This document shows, piece by piece, positions 8,812 to 17,661 of a stretch of 64,000 nt of DNA (positions within the stretch are counted from its first letter, which is position 1; each line of letters opens with the position of its first letter). The position numbers and the translations under genes are program-made. Below the pieces are notes generated by a model, which ran no database searches, was not told the origin of the DNA, and saw only the letters and a list, made by a program, of their open reading frames with translations. The DNA comes from Bacteroidota bacterium (GTDB lineage Bacteria; Bacteroidota; Bacteroidia; AKYH767-A; JAHEYN01), in the NCBI GenBank assembly GCA_023251555.1, contig JAHEYN010000002.1:1-64000 (forward strand), in the 5' to 3' direction.

Positions 8812-9462
8812 ATGAGTCAGGCCTCTTCCCGGAAGAATGCCGTAATAATACTTGCCGTACTTCTTCTTCCGTGGGGATTTTACTTTTTTTTTGCTTCAGG
8901 AAAACATCATTTTAAACACCTGCCGGTACTGGGTCCTTTTGAAATAAGCGCCGGTGGAGATACAGTTTATCATACTATCCCTGATTTTGCCTTTGTAAAC
9001 CAGGAAGGGAGAGAGATTACCCAGAAAGATGTAGAAGGGAAAATTTATGTGGCTGATTTCTTTTTTGCAAGATGCCCTTCGGTATGTCCTAAAATGGCAG
9101 AGCAGCTCCAGCGCGTGCAGAAAGAATTTGCAGCCGAACGCCAGCTAAGGATACTTTCTCACAGCGTGGATCCTTCCAATGATTCTGTTCCGGTGCTGGA
9201 GGCATATGGAAAAAAACATCTTGTAAATTCCGCCAAATGGCATTTGCTTACCGGGGATAAAAAACAAATTTCTGAAATTGCTGTGAAAGGCTACCTGATC
9301 TCGGCCGGAGGTGATGGGGAGCAACAATCATTGCATAGCACTATGCTGGTTTTAGTGGACAAGAGCCGCCGGATAAGGGGATTTTATGATGGCACAGACC
9401 CCGCAGCCGTGGATACACTGATAACGGAAATCAAAGTGCTTATGGCTGAATATGCCCCGTAG
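8812..9462 (+). CDS. SCO1/SenC-type copper chaperone for cytochrome oxidase
   Basis: SCO proteins deliver copper to, or keep reduced, the CuA site of oxidase subunit II; they are anchored in the inner membrane with a thioredoxin-fold domain outside. This 216-residue protein has an N-terminal anchor (about residues 9-28). The copper-binding CPSVC motif is at Cys88 and Cys92, and the third ligand His is in SLHSTMLVLVDKS (His175). The segment ADFFFARCPSVCPKMAEQLQ and the later RIRGFYDGTDP are family-typical. It sits one base after ctaF and is followed after three bases by the DUF420 gene. All metal-binding residues are present, so the protein should be functional. Confidence 0.92.
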   Translation: MSQASSRKNAVIILAVLLLPWGFYFFFASGKHHFKHLPVLGPFEISAGGDTVYHTIPDFAFVNQEGREITQKDVEGKIYVADFFFARCPSVCPKMAEQLQRVQKEFAAERQLRILSHSVDPSNDSVPVLEAYGKKHLVNSAKWHLLTGDKKQISEIAVKGYLISAGGDGEQQSLHSTMLVLVDKSRRIRGFYDGTDPAAVDTLITEIKVLMAEYAP

Positions 9463-9465
9463 CGT

Positions 9466-9996
9466 ATGAAGGAGAAAAAGATATTTCGCTTAATTCTCCT
9501 CCTTACGGGAGCTGTGATTGCCACGGTCATTATGCTTAACAAGAAGGTTTTCCCTTCGCCTGCCGAGGTTCCCTTTTTTGTTCAGTTTCTTCCCGGGCTT
9601 AATGCTGTCATCAATGCCACATGCTTCCTTTTGCTGCTGCTCTCGTTTTATTTTATCAGGAAGAAAAAAATACAGGTACATAAAAAAATAAACCTGGCTA
9701 CATTCTGCCTCTCTTCATTGTTTCTTCTTTCCTATATTACGTTTCACTACTTTGCAGAGGAAACAAAATTTCCCGCATCGAATCCCCTGCGCCCTTTTTA
9801 TCTTGTCCTTCTTTCTTCACACATTATACTTGCTGCTATTGTGTTACCTTTGGTGCTGCTTTCATTTTACAGGGGGCTGAATATGCAGATCCCCGCCCAT
9901 AGAAAAATTGTACGGTGGGCATTTCCTGTATGGCTGTATGTTACAGCCACAGGAGTTCTGGTTTACTTCATGATAGCCCCCTATTATAAGTTCTGA
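9466..9996 (+). CDS. DUF420 family membrane protein of the oxidase operon
   Basis: The 176-residue product has four to five predicted transmembrane helices and belongs to DUF420, a family found next to caa3-type oxidase and SCO genes. Conserved His are visible in the membrane region, in KKIQVHKKINLATF, YITFHYFAEET, LLSSHIILAAIVLPLV and MQIPAHRKIVRWAFP, consistent with heme or metal contact as suggested for its relatives. Exact function is not established; a role in oxidase biogenesis is inferred from the fixed gene order. Spacing is three bases on both sides, so it is translationally linked. Confidence 0.88.
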   Translation: MKEKKIFRLILLLTGAVIATVIMLNKKVFPSPAEVPFFVQFLPGLNAVINATCFLLLLLSFYFIRKKKIQVHKKINLATFCLSSLFLLSYITFHYFAEETKFPASNPLRPFYLVLLSSHIILAAIVLPLVLLSFYRGLNMQIPAHRKIVRWAFPVWLYVTATGVLVYFMIAPYYKF

Positions 9997-9999
9997 ACC

Positions 10000-10269
10000 G
10001 TGATGAAAAAAATACTTGCGGCTTCCCTGCTTTATCTTGTTATTATTATAACCCCTCTTTCCAGGGTACAGGGACAGTGTGCCATGTGCAAAGCCGTTGC
10101 AGTTTCAAATATTGAAAGCAAATCAAATGCTGTTGGGAAGGGAATTAATAAAGGAGTGCTTTACCTGCTTCCGGTTCCCTACCTGCTTCTGCTTACCGGT
10201 GTTATTGTATGGTGGAGAAACAGCAGAAAAAAAATAACCAATCAGTCAAAACAACCCTCTTCCCTGTGA
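10000..10269 (+). CDS. small CxxC membrane protein in the oxidase operon
   Basis: This 89-residue protein is hypothetical. It has a signal peptide or first membrane helix (about residues 4-22), then QCAMCKAVAVSNIES with a Cys pair spaced CxxC directly after the likely cleavage point. A second membrane helix (LYLLPVPYLLLLTGVIVWW) and a short basic tail follow. The CxxC placed outside the membrane next to SCO and DUF420 suggests a copper- or thiol-handling role in oxidase assembly, but this is inference from position only. The gene starts three bases after DUF420, and its stop codon overlaps the likely GTG start of the ABC ATPase. Confidence 0.75.
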   Translation: MMKKILAASLLYLVIIITPLSRVQGQCAMCKAVAVSNIESKSNAVGKGINKGVLYLLPVPYLLLLTGVIVWWRNSRKKITNQSKQPSSL

Positions 10270-11027
10270 AAAGTCCCATCATACAGGTTAAAAATCTCGT
10301 AAAAAAATATGAAACGCTCACCGCTGTGAACGATATTACGTTTGAGGTTTTTGAGGGAGAAATTTATGGATTGCTGGGCCCTAACGGTGCCGGGAAAACC
10401 ACTACCATGGAGATTATGGAAACTCTCCGTAAGAAAACTTCAGGAGAAATTATTATTGATGGTAAATCGATTGACACCTCTCCTGGTGAAATAAAAAAAA
10501 TTATAGGGGTACAGCTACAGGCGGCAGGCTATTTCCCGAGCCTTACACTCACGGAGTTAATGAAGCTGTTTTCCGGACTTTACAATGTGGATGTGAATAT
10601 CTCCGAAATGCTTAACCGTGTGGGGTTGAGTGACAAAGCTAAAGCGAAGTATAAGGAATTGTCGGGCGGGCAGAAACAAAGATTCTCCATTGCCACCACG
10701 ATTATCAATAACCCTAAAATAGTTTTTCTTGATGAACCCACCACCGGTCTTGATCCCCAGGCAAGGAGAAATCTCTGGGCCCTTATCCGTGACATCCGTT
10801 CGAAAGGGACTACAGTGATGATTACTACTCATTATATGGATGAGGCCGAAAATCTATGCGACAGGGTCGGCATAATTGAGAAGGGTAAAATCATAGCTGT
10901 GGACACCCCGGATAACCTGATAGATGATCTTGTGAAAAAAGGATTTGAAAGAAAAAAAGAGGTAAAGAAAGCCAATCTGGAAGATGTTTTCCTCAACCTT
11001 ACGGGCAATGAATGGCGAGATGAATAA
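10266..11027 (+). CDS. ABC-2 type transporter ATP-binding protein
   Basis: This is the nucleotide-binding subunit of a NatA/CcmA-type exporter. Walker A (GPNGAGKTT, about residues 38-46), the signature LSGGQKQR and Walker B VFLDEPTTGLDPQ are intact, followed by the H-loop MITTHYMDE. I chose the GTG at 10266, which overlaps the upstream stop as GTGA and gives the usual beginning KSPIIQVKNLVKKYE. An ATG at 10209 would add 19 polar residues lying inside the upstream gene. The predicted length is 253 residues. It forms a pair with the permease at 11020 and is appended to the oxidase operon. The substrate is unknown; drugs, lipids or heme-related compounds are all possible. Confidence 0.88.
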   Translation: MKSPIIQVKNLVKKYETLTAVNDITFEVFEGEIYGLLGPNGAGKTTTMEIMETLRKKTSGEIIIDGKSIDTSPGEIKKIIGVQLQAAGYFPSLTLTELMKLFSGLYNVDVNISEMLNRVGLSDKAKAKYKELSGGQKQRFSIATTIINNPKIVFLDEPTTGLDPQARRNLWALIRDIRSKGTTVMITTHYMDEAENLCDRVGIIEKGKIIAVDTPDNLIDDLVKKGFERKKEVKKANLEDVFLNLTGNEWRDE

Positions 11028-12126
11028 CCGGGGAAAATACAGTCAGGTCAGGGCCATGCTTGCAATTGCAAGAGCCAGCCTCATTTCTATTACCCGTAGT
11101 CCGTCGGCGGTGGTATTCAGCTTGCTTTTCCCCATGATTTTTATCCTGGTATTCGGCTTTATCGGCGGCCGCACCATCTCGGTGGATGTGGCGGTGCAGA
11201 AACAGTGTAACCGGAATAACCCCGTTTATTTTGCCCTTGAAACGATCGGCGTAATAAAACTTGATACACTCCTTACAGAATCGGCAATTGATGAAGGTCT
11301 TGCAAAAGGCGAGGTGGATGCCGCCCTGCTTATCCGCGATAACGGGGGGAATTCTGTTCCGCGTTATACGGTTCATGTTACTACTGTAAATACCTCCCGC
11401 GAAAAAGCCAATGTGCTGAAATCCATACTCAATAATGTTTTTTATAAGTTGAACATCCGTGATGCTCACATCATCCCGTCCGTAGCGGAACTCGAAGAAA
11501 ATGAAATGCAGATAAGAGAATATAAAACTATAGATTTTATTCTCCCGGGCCAGCTTGGATTTTCCCTCCTCAGTTCGGGCGTGTTCGGTACGGCTTTTGT
11601 ATTTCTCAGCCTGCGGCAGACACTGGTGATAAAAAGATTCTTCGCAACCCCCGTGCACAGGACATATATCGTTCTCGGAGAAGCCCTCAGCCGGCTGGTA
11701 TTCTCCATTAGCGGTGCCCTGCTTATAATCCTTATCGGGCATTTTGCTTTTGGATTTACACTTCTGCACGGGTTTCTGACTGTTATTAATATGCTCGTGC
11801 TTGCAACCCTTGGCCTGGTGATATTTATGGGTTTTGGCTTTGCTGTTTCAGGGCTTGCAAAGAATGAAAGTTCTATCCCTCCTATTGCAAATATTATTAC
11901 GATGCCGCAATTTCTTTTATCGGGAACTTTTTTCTCCATCAGTTTATTCCCAGGATGGCTTCAGCCGGTTTGTAAGGTACTGCCTCTTACATACCTGAAT
12001 GAGGCGTTGCGGAAAATTGCTTTTGAAGGCGCAAGCCTCTGGAGCGTGAATCATGAGATAGGAATACTTTTCCTCTGGGGAATCCTTGTCTATGCACTTG
12101 CTGTAAAATTTTTCCGCTGGGAATAA
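11020..12126 (+). CDS. ABC-2 type transporter permease
   Basis: This is the membrane subunit partner of the ATPase before it. It has one N-terminal membrane helix (about residues 27-46), an extracytoplasmic domain of about 130 residues with alpha/beta character, and five further helices ending in the ABC-2 signature region (NIITMPQFLLSGTFFSISLFPGWLQ). Three in-frame ATGs exist at 10984, 11008 and 11020; I prefer 11020 because it overlaps the ATPase stop by only eight bases. The predicted length is 368 residues. The architecture with a large loop after helix 1 matches the YhgE/NatB-like ABC-2 branch. Substrate not recognisable. Confidence 0.85.
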   Translation: MNNRGKYSQVRAMLAIARASLISITRSPSAVVFSLLFPMIFILVFGFIGGRTISVDVAVQKQCNRNNPVYFALETIGVIKLDTLLTESAIDEGLAKGEVDAALLIRDNGGNSVPRYTVHVTTVNTSREKANVLKSILNNVFYKLNIRDAHIIPSVAELEENEMQIREYKTIDFILPGQLGFSLLSSGVFGTAFVFLSLRQTLVIKRFFATPVHRTYIVLGEALSRLVFSISGALLIILIGHFAFGFTLLHGFLTVINMLVLATLGLVIFMGFGFAVSGLAKNESSIPPIANIITMPQFLLSGTFFSISLFPGWLQPVCKVLPLTYLNEALRKIAFEGASLWSVNHEIGILFLWGILVYALAVKFFRWE

Positions 12127-12155
12127 AATCGCTTTCCCTGTTATCTGTCCAAATC

Positions 12156-12185
12156 TTGTGCACATCCGCATTATTATTAACTTTG
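12156..12185 (+). promoter_or_regulatory. predicted promoter for trhO
   Basis: TTG at 12156-12158, a 19-base spacer, then TAACTTTG at 12178-12185 match the Bacteroidota promoter consensus at both elements. The ATG is at 12202. Confidence 0.7.
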
Positions 12186-12201
12186 TAAGAGGGAAGTTCT
12201 T

Positions 12202-13254
12202 ATGGCGCTGTATAATAAAAAAGGGAAACAGGAGTTGAAGAAACAACTCATGCAGGAGTCCTTCGGCAGGATAACTCTTTCTTTTTACCGCTATGTTGTT
12301 ATCGAAGATCCCGCAGCCCTGAGGGACCAGCTGTATCAAAGCTGGAGCCGGCTCAATGTCCTCGGCAGAATTTATGTTGCCCACGAAGGCATCAATGCAC
12401 AGCTCAGCCTGCCTGCTGAAAAAACAGACCTCTTCAGGGAGCAACTATACAGCGATCCGCGTTTCCGTGACACACCCTTTAAAATTGCCGTTAAAGATGA
12501 CGGGAAATCGTTTTACAAACTGAATATTAAGGTGCGCCCGAAAATCGTTGCCGATGGCCTTGAAGATGGATCGTTTGACGTAACCAATGCAGGTAAACAT
12601 CTTTCTGCCAGAGAATTTAACGAGGCCATGCAGGAACCCGGAACTGTCGTGGTGGATATGCGGAACCACTATGAAAGCGAGATAGGCCGCTTCGCGAATG
12701 CCTTCTGCCCTGATGCCGACACCTTCAAACAGGCATTGCCCATAGTGCTGGACTCCTTGCACGGTAAAAAAGACGATAAGATTTTGCTTTATTGTACCGG
12801 TGGCATCCGCTGTGAAAAGGCCAGCGCTTTCCTGAAACATCATGGATTCCGGGATGTGAACCAGCTCCACGGGGGTATTATTTCTTATTATTGGCAGGTG
12901 CAAAATGAAGGACTTGAGAATAAATTCCTCGGAAAAAATTTTGTTTTTGACGCCCGCATGGGTGAACCCATCTCCGGCAAAATAATCAGCACCTGCCACC
13001 AGTGCGGAAACCCATGCGATACGCATGTAAACTGTGCCAATCAGGAATGCCACCTGCTGTTTATCCAATGCGGATCCTGTGCTGAAAAATACAACGGCTG
13101 CTGCACTCCCGCCTGCAGCGAGGTGTCTCTGCTGCCGCAGCAGGAACAAAGAAAAATCCGCAAAGAGAAGAAACGAAAGGACTCCCATTCCGTATACAAA
13201 AGCCGCCTTCGCCCCAATCTCAGAGAAATAATAAAAAATACATCCCATGCCTAA
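12202..13254 (+). CDS. trhO: tRNA uridine(34) hydroxylase, rhodanese family
   Basis: TrhO (YceA) makes 5-hydroxyuridine at the wobble position of certain tRNAs using oxygen; it carries a rhodanese domain. The 350-residue length matches the family. Visible parts are an N-terminal acylphosphatase-like region with AHEGINAQLS (about residues 60-69), a central rhodanese domain with VVVDMRNHYESEIG and the catalytic loop CTGGIRCEKAS (about 199-209). A Cys-rich C-terminal region (CHQCGNPC, CANQEC, CGSCAEKYNGCC) probably binds zinc. It has its own promoter, and its last eight bases overlap a small ORF. The basic tail after residue 310 is variable in relatives. Confidence 0.93.
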   Translation: MALYNKKGKQELKKQLMQESFGRITLSFYRYVVIEDPAALRDQLYQSWSRLNVLGRIYVAHEGINAQLSLPAEKTDLFREQLYSDPRFRDTPFKIAVKDDGKSFYKLNIKVRPKIVADGLEDGSFDVTNAGKHLSAREFNEAMQEPGTVVVDMRNHYESEIGRFANAFCPDADTFKQALPIVLDSLHGKKDDKILLYCTGGIRCEKASAFLKHHGFRDVNQLHGGIISYYWQVQNEGLENKFLGKNFVFDARMGEPISGKIISTCHQCGNPCDTHVNCANQECHLLFIQCGSCAEKYNGCCTPACSEVSLLPQQEQRKIRKEKKRKDSHSVYKSRLRPNLREIIKNTSHA

Positions 13255-13447
13255 AACCGACAAGGAAGTTATCAAGACCGTAGCCAAAGCTGTTAAGCAG
13301 ATTGACAGTATCCGGAGTACGGAAATTTCCGGGATGGACCAGTTTTACATTGATACCGCCCGCGGACTCCTGCTTAAGGTTATTTCATCCAACAGCTACG
13401 AGCTCTCTGAAGATACCCACCGCGTGAAAAAGATTCTTAAAAAGTGA
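13247..13447 (+). CDS. small conserved-looking hypothetical protein
   Basis: A 66-residue soluble protein with no recognised motif. It is predicted mostly helical, charged and basic at the C-terminus (HRVKKILKK). The ATG overlaps the last eight bases of trhO, which supports translation from the same message. Codon usage looks like its neighbours. No function can be proposed; a link to trhO is positional only. Confidence 0.55.
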   Translation: MPKTDKEVIKTVAKAVKQIDSIRSTEISGMDQFYIDTARGLLLKVISSNSYELSEDTHRVKKILKK

Positions 13448-13520
13448 AACAGAGCTTCGTATTTCTTCAAGATAATTCGGACCAAATATATTTTTATGGT
13501 CTCTGGAAGAGGGAAGCCTT

Positions 13521-13551
13521 TTTGCCCCTTCTTAAAAATTTCCTACTTTTA
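13521..13551 (+). promoter_or_regulatory. predicted promoter for the SAM-riboswitch/metH transcript
   Basis: TTTG at 13521-13524 is followed after 19 bases by TACTTTTA at 13544-13551, one base off TAnnTTTG. The riboswitch begins about 22 bases downstream, as expected for a leader promoter. Confidence 0.6.
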
Positions 13552-13572
13552 CCCTGCTCTTCTCATTTATTG

Positions 13573-13700
13573 CTTATCCAGAAAGGTTGAGGGACTGCGC
13601 CCTGAGAAACCTTGACAACCCTGTAAACAGCCCTTGCTGCTTATAGAAGGTGCCACATCCTGTCCGCGGGACGGCTCTTATGCCGCCGTGGAAAGATAAG
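13573..13700 (+). promoter_or_regulatory. SAM-I (S-box) riboswitch upstream of metH
   Basis: The closing P1 helix pairs CTTATC (13573-13578) with GATAAG (13695-13700). Between them are the S-box hallmarks: AGAAAGGTTGAGGGA with the kink-turn side, CTGCGCCCTGAGAAACC, the CTTGACAACCC segment, and a GGTGCCA-type junction followed by a GTCC(GCGG)GGAC hairpin before the 3' P1 strand. The RNA senses S-adenosylmethionine. With the terminator just after it, high SAM should stop transcription of metH. I read this from conserved bases, not from a covariance model. Confidence 0.9.
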
Positions 13701-13722
13701 ACGGAACTTCCGAGAGAAAAAG

Positions 13723-13764
13723 AAAAATCTCTTCTGGCAAAAAACGCAGGAGAGATTTTTTTTT
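13723..13764 (+). terminator. riboswitch-associated intrinsic terminator before metH
   Basis: A 14-bp stem (13723-13736 with 13747-13760, one G-U pair) with a 10-base loop is followed by a continuous run of nine T from 13756. It ends only 12 bases before the metH ATG. An AGAGA at 13713-13717 could pair with the 5' side TCTCT of the terminator and may act in the anti-terminator, a weak inference. Confidence 0.85.
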
Positions 13765-13776
13765 GTACATAGATAA

Positions 13777-16700
13777 ATGTCTGATGAAATGACCGATATC
13801 CACAAAATCCTTGAACAACGTGTGCTTGTGATTGATGGTGCCATGGGCACCATGATACAGCAATATAAACTTTCGGAAAAAGATTACCGGGGAGAAAGAT
13901 TTAAGGATCATGGATCTGATCTCAAAGGCAATAATGACTTGCTTTGCCTTACACAACCTTCTATCATTAAAGATATCCACCTCGCCTACCTTGGGGCCGG
14001 GGCTGATATTATTGAAACAAATACCTTTAATGCCCAGCGTATTTCCCTTGCAGACTATGGAATGCAATCCCTTGCCGGGGAGCTGAATGAAGCTGCCGCA
14101 AAAATTGCCCGCGCTGCGGTTGATGAATTCCTCAAACGCAACCCCGGCAAGGGCCCCAGGTATGTGGCCGGAGCTGTTGGCCCAACCAACAAAACTGCAT
14201 CCCTCTCTCCCGATGTGAATGATCCCGGCTTCCGTGCCGTTACTTTTGACGAGCTTGCAGCAGCCTATTCGGAGCAGGTACTCGGCCTGGTAAGGGGAGG
14301 AGCGGACATTCTGCTCATAGAAACAATCTTTGACACTCTGAATGCAAAAGCCGCTCTCTTTGCCATACAGAATATTTTTGAGGAAAAAGGAATTACCCTT
14401 CCCGTCATGATTTCAGGTACTATTACCGATGCCAGCGGTCGTACGCTCTCAGGTCAGACCGTTGAGGCCTTCCTGAATTCAGTCAGCCATGTGAACCTCC
14501 TGAGTATTGGTCTGAATTGTGCTCTCGGGGCCCAACAGATGAGGCCCTTTCTCGAAGAGCTTTCTGAAAAGGCTCCCTTTTTCGTGAGTGCATACCCTAA
14601 TGCAGGCCTCCCCAACCAGTTCGGGGAATACGATGAAACGCCGGAAACCATGTCACACCAGATCTGCGATTTCCTTGACAGCAACTTCGTGAATATTGTA
14701 GGAGGATGCTGCGGAACTACTCCGGAGCACATACGCCATATCGCACAGCATGCAGCAAAAGCAACTCCGAGGAAACTTCCGCAGGGGTCTCCTTACCTCC
14801 GCCTCAGCGGACTTGAGCCGGTAACCCTTCGCCCGGACTCCAACTTTATGAATGTGGGAGAACGAACCAATGTGACCGGGTCTAAAAAATTTGCCCGCCT
14901 CATCATGGAAAACAAATACGAAGAAGCGCTCGCTGTTGCACGTGACCAGGTCGAAGGCGGAGCACAGGTAATAGATATTAACATGGACGAAGGTATGCTG
15001 GATGCCATAGCTGCCATGACGAAATACCTGAACCTTGCCGGGGCGGAACCCGATATCGCGAGGGTCCCCGTTATGATAGACTCTTCCAAGTTCAGCGTTA
15101 TTGAGGCCGGGCTCAAATGCCTGCAGGGAAAGGCAATTGTAAACTCCATATCCCTCAAGGAAGGAGAACAGGCTTTTATAAATCAGGCAAAGACAATTAA
15201 AAAATACGGGGCGGCAATAGTAGTGATGGCTTTTGACGAACAGGGACAGGCAGACTCCCTTGAGAGAAGAATTGAGATTTGTACACGGGCGTATAAAATA
15301 CTTACAGAGCAAGTTAAATTCCCCCCCCAGGATATCATTTTTGACCCGAATATTTTTCCCGTGGCTACAGGAATGGAAGAGCACCGCAAAAATGCAGTTA
15401 ACTATTTTGGGGCGGCAAAATGGATAAAAGAGAATCTCCCTTATGCCAAAGTGAGCGGGGGGGTTAGCAACGTCTCTTTTTCTTTCAGGGGAAACGATGC
15501 GGTCCGTGAAGCCATTCATTCCGCATTCCTCTACCATGGCGTAAAATCCGGAATGGATATGGGAATTGTGAACCCCGCACAGTTACAGGTATATGATGAG
15601 ATTGCCCCGGAGTTGCTGGAAATGGTCGAAGATGTATTGCTCGACCGCAGGGATGATGCTACCGAAAGACTGATTCTTTACGCAGAGAAAGTGAAAGGCG
15701 GCGGAAAACAGAAGCAGGAAAAAGATCTTGAATGGCGTAAAGACTCTGTTGAGAAACGTCTTGCTCATGCACTCGTGAAAGGTGTCGTGGATTATATTGA
15801 GGAAGATCTTGAAGAAGCCCGCACAAAATATTCCCTTGCCCTCCACCTCATTGAAGGCCCTCTCATGGATGGAATGAATATCGTTGGAGACCTGTTCGGG
15901 AGCGGGAAAATGTTCCTTCCCCAAGTGGTCAAAAGCGCAAGAGTGATGAAAAAAGCGGTTGCCTATCTCACCCCTTATCTTGAAGAGGAAAAAAGATCCC
16001 GTCTTGCACAGGGAATCAAAGGGAAAAGCTCTGCGGGGAAAATATTGCTCGCAACGGTTAAGGGAGATGTGCATGATATCGGGAAAAATATTGTAGGGGT
16101 AGTCCTTGGGTGCAATAACTACGAGGTGCTTGACCTCGGGGTGATGGTTCCATGTGAGAAAATCCTTGAAGCCGCAAAAAAAGAAAATGTGGATATTATA
16201 GGGTTAAGCGGACTGATTACCCCATCCCTCGATGAAATGGTGCATGTGGCGAAAGAGATGGAGCGCCAGGGTTTTGATCTTCCCCTGCTTATTGGAGGAG
16301 CAACAACATCTAAGGTTCATACGGCAGTGAAAATAGATCCGAATTACAAACATCCCGTGATCCATGTAAATGATGCTTCCCGCTCAGTCCCCGTGATAGG
16401 GAGTCTGGTGTCCGGCTCGCTCAGGAAAGGCTTTGTGGAAAAAATCTCTGAGGAGTATGATAAAATCAGGGAAAGCAATAAGAATCTCCATGCTGCCGGT
16501 AAGTTTATTTCTCTTGCTGAAGCAAGATCTAACAAGCTTCCCTGCGACTGGGCTGCTTATATCCCTACGCCTCCTTCTTTTATCGGGAACAGGAAGTTTG
16601 AAGGTTATCCTCTCGGGGAAATTGCGGATTATATTGACTGGACTCCGCTCTTCCATAGCTGGGAGATGAAGGGAGTTTACCCGAAAATTCTGCAGGATCC

Positions 16701-17481
16701 GGTCAGGGGTGAAGAAGCAAAAAAACTGTTTCATGATGCACAGGAGATGCTGGAGAAGATTGTTTCCCAAAAGTGGCTTACCGCAAACGCTGTTGTGGGA
16801 TTTTATCCGGCGGCCTCTTCCGGGGGCGATGACATTAAGATTTATACAGATGAAAAAAGAAATATTGTTAAAACAACCCTGCACACCCTCAGGCAGCAAA
16901 CAGCTAAACCGCCCGGGCAGCATAATCTTGCTCTTGCCGATTTTATAACTCCTGAGAATTCGGGAATCAAAGATTATATCGGAGGCTTTGCTGTTACCGC
17001 CGGCTTTGGCATTGAGCCCTGGGTAGAAAAATTTGAAAGAGATCACGACGACTATTCTGCCATCATGCTGAAAGCCCTTGCCGACAGGCTTGCCGAGGCT
17101 TTTGCCGAGCTGATGCACCTCAGGGTCAGGAAAGAGCTTTGGGGGTATGCAAAAGATGAAAATCTTTCGCCGGAACAACTGATAAGCGAAGAATACCAGG
17201 GTATCCGCCCTGCACAGGGATACCCTGCCTGCCCCGACCATACAGAAAAGGAACTGCAGTTTAAACTTTTTGAAGTGGAGAAAAACACAGGGATCCGCCT
17301 TACTGAAAGTTTTGCAATGCTTCCCGCCGCCTCAGTAAGCGGACTTTATTTTTCTCACCCCCGATCGCAGTACTTCGGACTCGGGAAAATTGTGAAAGAC
17401 CAGGTGGAAAATTATGCCGGAAGAAAAGGTATGAGCTTAAAGGAAATGGAAAAATGGCTGGCCCCGGTACTGGGGTATTGA
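13777..17481 (+). CDS. metH: cobalamin-dependent methionine synthase
   Basis: MetH transfers a methyl group from 5-methyltetrahydrofolate through cobalamin to homocysteine. The full-length 1234-residue enzyme has all four modules. The homocysteine domain (about 1-330) has zinc ligands in LNCALG (Cys248) and GGCCGTTP (Cys311/312). The folate domain (about 345-625) begins [16 protein letters not shown]. The cap and B12 domains (about 650-890) have the cobalt-coordinating His766 in DVHDIG, followed by the SGLI motif. The reactivation domain (about 915-1230) has [15 protein letters not shown] for SAM binding. It is controlled by the SAM riboswitch and terminator immediately upstream, and the start codon lies 12 bases after the terminator T-run. 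It needs B12, which links it to the cobalamin riboswitch gene nearby. Confidence 0.97.
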   Translation: MSDEMTDIHKILEQRVLVIDGAMGTMIQQYKLSEKDYRGERFKDHGSDLKGNNDLLCLTQPSIIKDIHLAYLGAGADIIETNTFNAQRISLADYGMQSLAGELNEAAAKIARAAVDEFLKRNPGKGPRYVAGAVGPTNKTASLSPDVNDPGFRAVTFDELAAAYSEQVLGLVRGGADILLIETIFDTLNAKAALFAIQNIFEEKGITLPVMISGTITDASGRTLSGQTVEAFLNSVSHVNLLSIGLNCALGAQQMRPFLEELSEKAPFFVSAYPNAGLPNQFGEYDETPETMSHQICDFLDSNFVNIVGGCCGTTPEHIRHIAQHAAKATPRKLPQGSPYLRLSGLEPVTLRPDSNFMNVGERTNVTGSKKFARLIMENKYEEALAVARDQVEGGAQVIDINMDEGMLDAIAAMTKYLNLAGAEPDIARVPVMIDSSKFSVIEAGLKCLQGKAIVNSISLKEGEQAFINQAKTIKKYGAAIVVMAFDEQGQADSLERRIEICTRAYKILTEQVKFPPQDIIFDPNIFPVATGMEEHRKNAVNYFGAAKWIKENLPYAKVSGGVSNVSFSFRGNDAVREAIHSAFLYHGVKSGMDMGIVNPAQLQVYDEIAPELLEMVEDVLLDRRDDATERLILYAEKVKGGGKQKQEKDLEWRKDSVEKRLAHALVKGVVDYIEEDLEEARTKYSLALHLIEGPLMDGMNIVGDLFGSGKMFLPQVVKSARVMKKAVAYLTPYLEEEKRSRLAQGIKGKSSAGKILLATVKGDVHDIGKNIVGVVLGCNNYEVLDLGVMVPCEKILEAAKKENVDIIGLSGLITPSLDEMVHVAKEMERQGFDLPLLIGGATTSKVHTAVKIDPNYKHPVIHVNDASRSVPVIGSLVSGSLRKGFVEKISEEYDKIRESNKNLHAAGKFISLAEARSNKLPCDWAAYIPTPPSFIGNRKFEGYPLGEIADYIDWTPLFHSWEMKGVYPKILQDPVRGEEAKKLFHDAQEMLEKIVSQKWLTANAVVGFYPAASSGGDDIKIYTDEKRNIVKTTLHTLRQQTAKPPGQHNLALADFITPENSGIKDYIGGFAVTAGFGIEPWVEKFERDHDDYSAIMLKALADRLAEAFAELMHLRVRKELWGYAKDENLSPEQLISEEYQGIRPAQGYPACPDHTEKELQFKLFEVEKNTGIRLTESFAMLPAASVSGLYFSHPRSQYFGLGKIVKDQVENYAGRKGMSLKEMEKWLAPVLGY

Positions 17482-17620
17482 ATTGTGAAAGGAACTTCGG
17501 TCGGCAGGGAACGGGGAAAGCCAAGCCGTGTTCTGTATAATACATGATAATAAATATTGAGCATGTAAGATTTTAAAAAAAAGATTTCCTTTGGCATTAT
17601 ATTTTTTATACATTCGTTCC

Positions 17621-17637
17621 CGGAATTTCAAATTCCG
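17621..17637. repeat. near-perfect short inverted repeat in the 17662 leader
   Basis: CGGAATTT and AAATTCCG flank a single base, a hairpin or operator-like palindrome lying between a weak -7-like box (TACATTCG, 17609-17616) and the ATG at 17662. The 180 bases between metH and this gene hold no other coding signal. Confidence 0.4.
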
Positions 17638-17661
17638 TACATCCCAAATAACCAATATACC

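Noticed and set aside
10984-11019. Earlier ATGs for the ABC permease
   Set aside because: They lie deeper in the ATPase gene; the 11020 ATG gives a short coupled overlap. They are not excluded.
12445-13287. 280-codon minus-strand frame over trhO
   Set aside because: Antisense shadow; trhO is a full-length, motif-complete gene in the other direction.
14653-15537. 294-codon minus-strand frame within metH
   Set aside because: Antisense to intact metH domains; composition is not protein-like.
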